64,000 bases of DNA from Hamadaea sp. (GTDB taxonomy: Bacteria; Actinomycetota; Actinomycetes; Mycobacteriales; Micromonosporaceae), in assembly GCF_013362815.1 (NCBI RefSeq), contig NZ_JABFVK010000049.1, forward strand, positions 1 through 64,000. The letters are read 5' to 3'. Each line of letters opens with the position of its first letter. Positions within the stretch are counted from its first letter, which is position 1. Both the position numbers and the translations under genes were made by a program. The notes under the pieces are model-generated. The model did no database searches. It saw nothing but the letters and a program-made list of their open reading frames with translations, and was not told where the DNA came from. This document shows positions 57,947 through 64,000 of this stretch, in pieces.

Positions 57947-58891
57947 TCAGGCTGCGGCCGGTTGGGCCACCGGTGGCTCAGCCACTGCCGGGATGACGTC
58001 GGCCAGCTGCGGCAGCACGGCGTCGGTGACGGTGATCTGCTTGGGCAGCAAGCCGTTGGCGTACAGGAGGTCGGCGGCGCGCTGCTGTTCGAGAATGAAG
58101 TCCTCGCTGACCGGCAGTACGCCGAACGGCCGGTGCCGCAGGGCGTACTCCCACTCGTCGAGGTCGCCGCCACCGTCGGCGGCGAACAGTTCCGCCGCTT
58201 CGCGCGGGTTCTCGCGAATCCACGCGTCGGACTCCTGAAGCGCTGCCACGATGACGGTCAATTCGTCGGCCCGCTCGACGGCGAAGTCGCGCCGGGTGAA
58301 CCACAGCGAGCGGTGGCTGAACAGTCCGTCGGTCGGGATCAGTTCGCGTACGCCGATCTGCTGCTCGACTCGGGTCAGCGACGGGTAGGAGCCGGTCCAA
58401 GCGTCGATCTCGCCGTCGAGGAACAACTGCGCGCCGTCGCTGCCGTTGAGGTCCACCGGCGTCACGTCGGACCAGGTGAGGCCGACCTTGTCGAGGGCGA
58501 ACAACGCCAGGGTCGTCTGCCAGGAGCCGTGGCCGATGCCGATTCGCTTGCCGCGCAACTCTTCCAGCGACGTGATCGGCGAGTCCTCGCGTACCACGAA
58601 TCTGCTGTTCTCGACGCGCGGCCCGGAGATGCCGACGTAGACGATGTCGTGGCCGTGGGCCTGCGCGGTGATAGGCGGGGTGAAGCCGGTGCCGATGAAG
58701 TCGTACGAGCCGTCGAACAAGCCGTCGCCGTGGCTGGTGGGCAGGCCGGCGGTGACGTCGGGACGCGGGCCCGGCGGCAGCGTGCGGATGTCCACCCACT
58801 CGACGTCCGGGATCGAGCGCTCGACGATGCCGCGGTGGCGCAGCACCCAGAGCGAGTTGTTGTGCGGGAAGTAGCCGATGCGAAGGGTCAT
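57947..58891 (-). CDS. SsuA/NMT1-like binding-protein fold without export signal
   Basis: A 314-residue protein with the NMT1/SsuA periplasmic-binding fold (MTLRIGYFPHNNSLWVLRHRGIVERSIPDVEW, FVVREDSPITSLEELRGKRIGIGHGSWQTTLALFAL, ELIPTDGLFSHRSLWFTRRDF). It starts directly with the first beta strand. There is no signal peptide or lipobox, so it is predicted to stay in the cytoplasm, which is odd for a transport receptor. It is the last gene of the organosulfur operon and overlaps the stop of the SsuD-like gene (ATGA). Like DszB, which uses the same fold as an enzyme, it may be catalytic or a regulator rather than a receptor; no Cys is present at the DszB active-site position. Confidence 0.8.
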   Translation of the reverse strand: MTLRIGYFPHNNSLWVLRHRGIVERSIPDVEWVDIRTLPPGPRPDVTAGLPTSHGDGLFDGSYDFIGTGFTPPITAQAHGHDIVYVGISGPRVENSRFVVREDSPITSLEELRGKRIGIGHGSWQTTLALFALDKVGLTWSDVTPVDLNGSDGAQLFLDGEIDAWTGSYPSLTRVEQQIGVRELIPTDGLFSHRSLWFTRRDFAVERADELTVIVAALQESDAWIRENPREAAELFAADGGGDLDEWEYALRHRPFGVLPVSEDFILEQQRAADLLYANGLLPKQITVTDAVLPQLADVIPAVAEPPVAQPAAA

Positions 58892-60045
58892 TGCTCGTCC
58901 TTTCCAGGGATGGTGATGTCGTGGTCTCGGGCCAGCAGCGGCAAGACGTTCTCGCCGATCCGGTGCGCCTCCTCCAGATGCGGCACGCCCGCGAGGATGA
59001 AGGCGTCGACGCCGAGCCCGATCAGCTCGTCGAGCCGCTGAGCGACCTGCTGATAGCTGCCGACGAGGCCGAAGACCGGGCCGCCGCGCAGCAGGTGGAA
59101 GCCGCCCCAGACGTTCGGCGCGACTTCGAGGCCGCGGAATCCGGCGCTCGGGTCGCCGGTGAAGCCCCGGCTGCGAGCTGCGCCGACCGAGTCGCCACCG
59201 CCTTCGAAGGCGCGCAACGCCGCCGGGCTCAGGTTGGCGAAGCCGCGGCGTATCTCGTCCCAGGCCTCGTCCTCGGTCGGGCGGGCCAGGACGTCGAGGC
59301 GTACGGCGAACCGGGGCGTGCGGCCGATCGTCGCGGCGTCCGCCCGGACCTGGGCGAACTTGGCCGCGAGCGCGTCGAACGGCTCCAGCCACGACAGGTA
59401 GTAGTCGGCGTGCCGCCCGGCCGCCTCGATCGCGGCGGGCGAAGAGCCCGAGAAGTAGATCTCGGGGAACGGCTGCCCGGCCAGCTCCTTCGGCAGCCCG
59501 GCACCCTCGACCCGGTAGAACCGGCCCTCGTAGGAGAAGTCGCCGGCCCACACTCCCTTGAGGACGTCGAGGAACTCCGAGGTCCGCGCGTATCGGTCGT
59601 CGTGGTCGACCTTGTCGCCCCACCACAGCTGTGCGGGGCCACCGCCACCCGAGATGACGTTGTAGACGATGCGCCCGCCGGTCGCGGCTTGCAGGCTCGC
59701 GGTCAGTCGCGCGGCCTGCACCGGATGAAGAAATCCCGGCTGGTACGCGACCATGAAGCGGTAAGTGCGGCTCTCCTGCGCGAGCGTCGCGGCCAGCGCC
59801 CAGGGGTCGTCGGTGCCGGGGAACGACGGCAGCAGCCCGCCGACGAAGCCGGCCGTCTCGGAGGCGCGGACGACGTCGGCCACGTGATCGGCATAGCTAT
59901 AACCGTCTGGTACGCCATCACGCAGCCCCGGAGCGAGCCGGCCCGGCACGGGAGTGTCGACGAAACCGCCGCGGCTTTGCGTACGCCGTCGCAGGGACGG
60001 CTGGTCGCCATGGGTGCCGACCCGCCAATAGATGTCGATGGACAT
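58888..60045 (-). CDS. SsuD-like FMN-dependent monooxygenase, non-canonical active site
   Basis: A 385-residue luciferase-like monooxygenase close to alkanesulfonate monooxygenase SsuD (THGDQ, NVISGGGGPAQLWWGDKVDHDDRYART, HLLRGGPVFGLVG, PHLEEAHRIGE). Compared from memory with E. coli SsuD, Arg226 and Arg297 have equivalents (Arg249, Arg320), but His228 aligns with Asp251 and Tyr331 with Val354, and the loop carrying Cys54 differs (PSFPGTDDPW). This suggests a different substrate or chemistry. The enzyme needs reduced FMN; no flavin reductase gene lies in the window. It starts three bases after the next enzyme stop and overlaps the SsuA-like gene. Confidence 0.88.
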   Translation of the reverse strand: MSIDIYWRVGTHGDQPSLRRRTQSRGGFVDTPVPGRLAPGLRDGVPDGYSYADHVADVVRASETAGFVGGLLPSFPGTDDPWALAATLAQESRTYRFMVAYQPGFLHPVQAARLTASLQAATGGRIVYNVISGGGGPAQLWWGDKVDHDDRYARTSEFLDVLKGVWAGDFSYEGRFYRVEGAGLPKELAGQPFPEIYFSGSSPAAIEAAGRHADYYLSWLEPFDALAAKFAQVRADAATIGRTPRFAVRLDVLARPTEDEAWDEIRRGFANLSPAALRAFEGGGDSVGAARSRGFTGDPSAGFRGLEVAPNVWGGFHLLRGGPVFGLVGSYQQVAQRLDELIGLGVDAFILAGVPHLEEAHRIGENVLPLLARDHDITIPGKDEQ

Positions 60046-60048
60046 GGG

Positions 60049-60936
60049 TCACGCTCCTTGAAGGGCGGGCTGCAGGTGCTCGCCGATGCGGTAGGTCTCC
60101 TCGATCCGGGGCCGGGCGTCGAGCACCACTGTGGACACCCCCTGCGCGGCGTACGCCCGCAGCAGCTCGGCCGCTTCGGCATAGGTCCCGGCGAAGTCGA
60201 CCTCGTCTCGCTCGGGCGCGCCGGTCAGCTCGGCGGCGTCCTCGCGCAGCAGCACCGAGAGCTGCACCCCGATCGCGACGGTGCGACCGAGCGCGGCGGC
60301 TCGTTCGGTCAGCTCGGCGGCGGCCGCCAGCGTCGGCGGCGTGAACACGTGCAGGTCGCCGTGGTGAGCAGACAGCTCGAGCGCTCCCGGCGAGGCTCCG
60401 GTGAGCTGCACCTGGGGGAACGGCATCAGACTCAGCGGCGGGGCGAACCCACCGTCGAGGACGTCGAAGAACCGGCCTTCGAAAGTGAACCCGCCCTTCA
60501 CGCCACCTGGGCCGGCGGCCTGGCCGCCGCGCCAGACGCCCCGGGCGATCTGGAGGAACTCGGCCGCCCGCAGATACCGATCGGACCCGACGGTGAAGTC
60601 GCCGTGCGCCCGGGCGACGGCTGGATCGAGGTCGACTGCGAGCCGCCAGGCCAGCCGCGCTCCTGAGAAGCGTTGCAACGACGCCGAGACCTTGGCCGCG
60701 TACACCGGAGTGCTGACGCCGGGGTGGAACTCCGCCGCGAGCGTCAGCCAGCGGGTGTCCCGGAGAGCGGCGGCCGCGACGCTCCAGCTCTCCAGTCCGT
60801 CCGCGTCGAACGGCACGACCGCCCCGGTCAGCGTGCCGAGTTCGGCGGCGCGGACGACTTCGCGCAGGTGCCCGAAGCCGTGGCGTACGCCCTCCGGCCG
60901 GGTCGGCAGGACGACATGTATGTCCACAGTGGTCAC
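60049..60936 (-). CDS. Luciferase-like FMN-dependent monooxygenase (short form)
   Basis: A 295-residue luciferase-fold monooxygenase (MTTVDIHVVLPTRPEGVRHGFGHLREVVRAAELGTLTGAVVPFD, LAAEFHPGVSTPVYAAKVSASLQRFSG). It is shorter than SsuD (about 380 residues) because an internal insertion region is reduced; the flavin-binding beta/alpha elements appear intact. GTG 60936 overlaps the stop of the DszB-like gene by four bases and has GGGAGG upstream. In a Dsz-type route it would provide one oxygenation step before desulfination, sharing reduced flavin from an unlinked reductase. Confidence 0.85.
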   Translation of the reverse strand: MTTVDIHVVLPTRPEGVRHGFGHLREVVRAAELGTLTGAVVPFDADGLESWSVAAAALRDTRWLTLAAEFHPGVSTPVYAAKVSASLQRFSGARLAWRLAVDLDPAVARAHGDFTVGSDRYLRAAEFLQIARGVWRGGQAAGPGGVKGGFTFEGRFFDVLDGGFAPPLSLMPFPQVQLTGASPGALELSAHHGDLHVFTPPTLAAAAELTERAAALGRTVAIGVQLSVLLREDAAELTGAPERDEVDFAGTYAEAAELLRAYAAQGVSTVVLDARPRIEETYRIGEHLQPALQGA

Positions 60937-61964
60937 TTCGCGACCTCCCGCTGAGCGGCTTCGAGGATCTCGGGGGCGGCCCAGGCGTACACGTCGACGT
61001 CGGCGGCGAGGAAACCGTGCAGGGCGAGGAAACGCTGCTGCCGGTCGAGCAGGTCGAGGCGGTCGGCGTCGAGCGTCGGATGCAGCGTCCGGTGGAACCC
61101 CGACCGGTACGCCTTGACGACACCGTCCACACCGGACCGCGTTTCCCGGGCGAGCACCGCCCGCAGCTCGTCGAGGTGCGCGGCGGCCCAGTCGGCGGCC
61201 CGCAACGTCTGCACGAGGAACCGCACGACGAGCTCCGGCCGCTCGGCCAGCAGCCGTTCGTGGACGGTGATCGGCCGGGGCGTTCCGTTGTTCACGCGGT
61301 ACTTCCGATCGGGGTGCTCGTCGAGGTCGACCGCGACCCGCAGACCCAGCCGGGCGGCGTCCTCGGCCTGCTTGGCACCCTTGACGTAGACGGCGTCGAT
61401 CACACCGTCCGCGACCTCCGGCAGACCCGGCCACAGGCCGCTGCCGGCCCGGTTCCGGCCGATCTCCGTCGAGAGACTCGGCACGGTGACGGGGCGTACG
61501 TCGTCGAGGGTCAGCCCGGCGAGCGCGAGCGCGCCGTGGATGCCGTGCACCGCCATCGCCCGGGGGAAGCTCTGCCCCCGGGTCGGTCCCCAGCCGGGGA
61601 TGGCGACGGTCGCCCCGGCCAGCCCGGCGGCGTCGGTGATCGGCGAGTCGGCCCGGACGAGGATGCTCTGCCACTCGTCGATCCAGGTCAGCCCGATCAG
61701 CCGAGTCTCGGCCCCTTCCGCCTTCGCAGCGAGCGCGGGAACGTTGCCGCCCTCGCGGAACAGGCCGAGCAGTTGGTGGTCGTAGTGATGGCGGGCCAGC
61801 TCCGGTCCGGCGTCCTGCAGTACGCCGACGTCGAGCCCGGCCGCGCCGAACTCGTCGGCCAGCCAGCCCAGGTTGAGCGCCAGGCCGCTGGCGGTCGGCA
61901 CCGGGCACCGGGTGTACCAGACTTTATCCACAGTAGATTCGACTGGTTCGAGAACGACTGTCAT
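60933..61964 (-). CDS. DszB-like sulfinate desulfinase
   Basis: A 343-residue protein of the binding-protein fold used enzymatically by DszB, the 2'-hydroxybiphenyl-2-sulfinate desulfinase. Residues matching the DszB active site are visible: Cys20 in YTRCPVPTA (DszB Cys27 in SNCPVPNA), His59/His60 in LARHHYDHQ (DszB His60), and Arg70 with the Gly73 region in FREGGNVPAL (DszB Arg70, Gly73). No signal peptide. Cleavage of a C-S bond in a sulfinate, releasing sulfite, is the expected chemistry; the organic part is unknown. ATG 61964 overlaps the SsuB stop and its own stop overlaps the next monooxygenase, so it is central to the operon. Strong family resemblance; identical substrate not claimed. 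Confidence 0.82.
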   Translation of the reverse strand: MTVVLEPVESTVDKVWYTRCPVPTASGLALNLGWLADEFGAAGLDVGVLQDAGPELARHHYDHQLLGLFREGGNVPALAAKAEGAETRLIGLTWIDEWQSILVRADSPITDAAGLAGATVAIPGWGPTRGQSFPRAMAVHGIHGALALAGLTLDDVRPVTVPSLSTEIGRNRAGSGLWPGLPEVADGVIDAVYVKGAKQAEDAARLGLRVAVDLDEHPDRKYRVNNGTPRPITVHERLLAERPELVVRFLVQTLRAADWAAAHLDELRAVLARETRSGVDGVVKAYRSGFHRTLHPTLDADRLDLLDRQQRFLALHGFLAADVDVYAWAAPEILEAAQREVAK

Positions 61965-62680
61965 GAGATGCCTTTCAGTTTCGGGATGCCCAGTTCGGCG
62001 AGGAAGTACCGGCGGTACTCGACGAACCGCGGGTCGCTGCGGTCGCGCGTACCAGGGAGGTCGATGAGCCGATCGGCGGCGAGCCGCCCGTCCCGGAGGA
62101 CCGCGACCCGGTCGGCGAGCCGGACGGCCTCCTCGACGTCGTGCGTGACGAGGACGACGGCCGGCCGATGCCGCGCGACGAGGTCGCCGACCAGGTCCTG
62201 CATCTGGAGCCGAGTCAGGGCGTCGAGCGCGGCGAACGGCTCGTCCAGCAGCAGCAGTTGCGGACGGCGTACGAGGGCGCGGGCCAGCGCGACGCGTTGG
62301 GCCTCGCCGCCCGACAGCGTCACCGGCCACCGCCGGGCGGCGTCGGGCAAGCCGACCTCGGCCAGCGCCGACCGGCCGACCTCCCGGGCGCTGCGCGGCT
62401 GGCCGATCGTGACGTTGGGCAGCACTCGCCGGGCCGGGACGAGCCGCGGCTCCTGGAACACCGTGGTACGCCGCTCGGGCACGAGCACCTCGCCCGAGTC
62501 GGGCCGTTCGAGCCCGGCCAGGATGCGCAGCAGCGTCGTCTTGCCGGTGCCGCTCGGTCCCAGCAGCGCCAGGAACTCCCCGGCTTCGAGGTCGAGGCCG
62601 ATGTCGTCCAGCACCGTCTTCGTGCCGAAGCGCTTGGTGAGCCCGCGAAGCTGGACAGCCGGCGGGCGTACGGGGCTCAT
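61961..62680 (-). CDS. ssuB: ABC transporter ATP-binding protein, SsuB/TauB type
   Basis: A 239-residue ATPase: Walker A GPSGTGKTT, Q-loop TTVFQEPRLVPARRVLPNV, signature LSGGEAQR, Walker B LLLLDEPFAALD and switch His in THDVEEA. It is typical of importers for sulfonates, taurine and nitrate. It follows the permease gene with a four-base overlap and overlaps the DszB-like gene start (ATGA). With the permease and the partial binding protein it makes a complete importer for an organosulfur compound. Confidence 0.92.
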   Translation of the reverse strand: MSPVRPPAVQLRGLTKRFGTKTVLDDIGLDLEAGEFLALLGPSGTGKTTLLRILAGLERPDSGEVLVPERRTTVFQEPRLVPARRVLPNVTIGQPRSAREVGRSALAEVGLPDAARRWPVTLSGGEAQRVALARALVRRPQLLLLDEPFAALDALTRLQMQDLVGDLVARHRPAVVLVTHDVEEAVRLADRVAVLRDGRLAADRLIDLPGTRDRSDPRFVEYRRYFLAELGIPKLKGIS

Positions 62681-63522
62681 CGGGCCTCCTGATGCCGCCG
62701 CCAAGGCATGGCCAGCCGCTCCAGTCCGCGTACGCCGAGATCGATCGCGATGCCGAGCACGGCGTACAGGAGGATGCAGAGCACCATGTAGTCGTTGCGG
62801 TAGTACTGCTGGGCCAGCGTCACGAGGTAGCCGATCCCGGCGGTCGCACCGACTTGCTCGGCCGCGATCAACCCGACGAGGCTGACGGACAGGCTGATCC
62901 GCAACGCCATCAGGATGTTCGGCAACGCGGTCGGCAGGATGACCCCGGCGACCAGGCGTACGCCGGACAACCCGAAGGTGCGCGCCGCCTCGACGAGCTT
63001 CCGGTCGACCCCGCGCACCCCGAGATACGTGTACGCATACATCGGGCTGGCGGTGGCGACCGCGATGAGGACGACCTTGAACAGCTCGTCGACGCCGAAC
63101 CAGGAGATGAACAGCGGCACCAGCGCCAGGAACGGCACGGCTCGCTTCATCTGCATCACGGGGTCGGCGAGGCGCTCCCCGATCGCCGACAGCCCCGTCC
63201 ACAGCCCGAGCAGCAGCCCGGCCAGTGTTCCGATGAGGACACCGGGAGCGGCCCGGGCGAAGGACGCGAGCAGGTAATCGGCGAGCTGCCCGGTCGCCGC
63301 CAGCTCGCGCAGCGCGCGCACGACCGCGCCCGGCCCGGCCAGCACCTCCTCGGAGATCAGACCGCGGCTTGTCGCGTACCACCAAAGGAAGAGGAGAAGC
63401 ACCGGGACGACGAGCCGGGCTACCAGCGAGACCACCCGCCGAGGCCGCCGCGTGCCCAGAAAGCGCGGCGTGACCAGCGGCGCGGCGGGCGCGGTGAGCG
63501 GCGGATCGATGACGGCGGTCAT
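62677..63522 (-). CDS. ssuC: ABC transporter permease, SsuC/TauC type
   Basis: A 281-residue inner-membrane protein with about six helices (first near 28-46). The EAA-type cytoplasmic loop VDRKLVEAARTFGLSGVRLVAGVILPTALPNILMALRIS is as in SsuC. N-terminal residues 1-25 form a Pro/Arg-rich cytoplasmic tail. Start and stop both overlap neighbours by four bases. It is the membrane channel of the sulfonate-type importer. Confidence 0.93.
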   Translation of the reverse strand: MTAVIDPPLTAPAAPLVTPRFLGTRRPRRVVSLVARLVVPVLLLFLWWYATSRGLISEEVLAGPGAVVRALRELAATGQLADYLLASFARAAPGVLIGTLAGLLLGLWTGLSAIGERLADPVMQMKRAVPFLALVPLFISWFGVDELFKVVLIAVATASPMYAYTYLGVRGVDRKLVEAARTFGLSGVRLVAGVILPTALPNILMALRISLSVSLVGLIAAEQVGATAGIGYLVTLAQQYYRNDYMVLCILLYAVLGIAIDLGVRGLERLAMPWRRHQEAR

Positions 63523-64000
63523 GACAGCAGGAGGAAGACGTCGGCCGGCGCGACGGTGTCCTTGACCACGCCGTAGCGGGCGAACAGCTCCGAGACCGAG
63601 GTGACCGCCGCGCCGTCAGCCGTCGTGACCAGGCGCGGGACCTGCGCATAGCGAGCCTTCTCGATCTCCAGCTTGAGCCGGTCGCCGGTGATCGCGGTCG
63701 GACCCTGCTGGAGGAAGACGTTCTGGAACTTCTCCGGCTCGTGCTTGGCCTGCTGGGTCAGCTCGCGGAGGACGTCGAGGTAGACCTTGACCGCCTCCGG
63801 ATGCTGCTGCAGCAACTCCAGCCGCGCGGCCACAATGGACAGATCCTGGTCCGGCAGGTCGCGACCGTGCACCAGGACCCGCGCGCCCTTCGCGACGACC
63901 TGCGGGTACGCGTTGACGATGGCCCACCAGGCGTCGACCTTGCCGGTGGCGAACGCGGAGGCCGCCTGATCGAGTCCAAGGTAGACACGTTCCACCTTGT
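63519..64000 (-). CDS. ssuA: Sulfonate-type ABC binding protein (N-terminal part lies beyond the window)
   Basis: The last 160 codons of an SsuA/TauA-type substrate-binding protein run off the window edge. Visible features are the second lobe (VYLGLDQAASAFATGKVDAWWAIVNAYPQVVAKGARVLVHGRDLPDQDLSIVAARLELLQQHPEAVKVYLDVLRELTQQAK) and a C-terminal tail FARYGVVKDTVAPADVFLL. A signal peptide cannot be judged. The stop overlaps the ssuC start, so it is in the same operon and at or near its promoter-proximal end. Expected to capture an organosulfur compound outside the membrane. Confidence 0.85.
   Translation of the reverse strand, partial: KVERVYLGLDQAASAFATGKVDAWWAIVNAYPQVVAKGARVLVHGRDLPDQDLSIVAARLELLQQHPEAVKVYLDVLRELTQQAKHEPEKFQNVFLQQGPTAITGDRLKLEIEKARYAQVPRLVTTADGAAVTSVSELFARYGVVKDTVAPADVFLLLS

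Noticed and set aside
1-64000. tRNA, rRNA, riboswitch or prophage content
   Set aside because: No cloverleaf with a T-loop signature, no rRNA sequence, no recognisable riboswitch core and no phage structural or integrase genes were found by reading; a covariance-model search could still find a small RNA.

Overview
This is a 64 kb window of high-GC DNA from an actinomycete. The evidence is Tat-type and twin-Arg lipoprotein signals, actinobacterial gene families (AfsR/SARP regulator, DUF222-HNH protein, CBM2-tailed secreted glycosidases), GTG starts, four-base ATGA/GTGA stop-start overlaps, and a GC-rich third codon position that opens long false frames on the opposite strand. The very frequent GTACGC hexamer suggests a Micromonosporaceae-like soil saprophyte, but that is a guess. 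I saw no rRNA, tRNA, CRISPR array, transposase, integrase or prophage. No gap between genes exceeds about 275 bp.

Layout. 1-7.1 kb: a cut-off SARP regulator, a small membrane protein, an FAD monooxygenase, and a LacI regulator divergent from a secreted GH5 mannanase-CBM2. 7.2-9.1 kb: a hydrolase/PPOX pair divergent from an HxlR regulator, with a perfect 10-bp-arm operator between them. 9.1-20.1 kb: a xylan (aldouronate) utilisation locus with a CE7 acetylxylan esterase, two sugar permeases and a binding lipoprotein without their own ATPase, GH39, a DUF624 protein, GH42 and a convergent GH67 alpha-glucuronidase. 20.1-24.4 kb: a BenE transporter with an XRE-cupin regulator, a HAD-like protein, a TetR with a small partner, and an anchored surface protein. 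24.4-27.1 kb: a secreted GH127 arabinofuranosidase with six ricin-type repeats. 27.2-30.9 kb: an ABC exporter divergent from a two-component system. 31-40 kb: assorted regulators, a persulfide dioxygenase-rhodanese protein with a CstR/CsoR-type operator, an NmrA-like protein, a DUF222-HNH protein and a DUF3800-like protein. 40-42.2 kb: a small ars cluster (flavoprotein, ArsR, ArsC) without an efflux pump. 43.3-49.5 kb: a second hemicellulose cluster (secreted CBM2 glycosidase, orphan binding lipoprotein, GH43, LacI). 49.7-53.4 kb: an HTH regulator with two tandem operators, a beta-lactamase-fold hydrolase and a LysR. 53.4-57.1 kb: a mirror-image paralogue of the 27-31 kb two-component/ABC module. 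57.9-64 kb: a tightly overlapped organosulfur operon.

How it fits together. The CE7, GH39, GH42, GH67, GH43, GH127 and CBM2 enzymes plus the ABC parts would deacetylate, import and dismantle arabino-glucuronoxylan. The same GAAANTTTC palindrome lies upstream of the first xylan locus and of the second hemicellulose cluster. The last operon joins an Ssu-type importer to two luciferase-like monooxygenases and a DszB-like sulfinate desulfinase that keeps the catalytic Cys of the family. That is a plausible import, C-S cleavage and desulfination route for an unidentified organosulfur compound, and it is the least ordinary assembly in the window.
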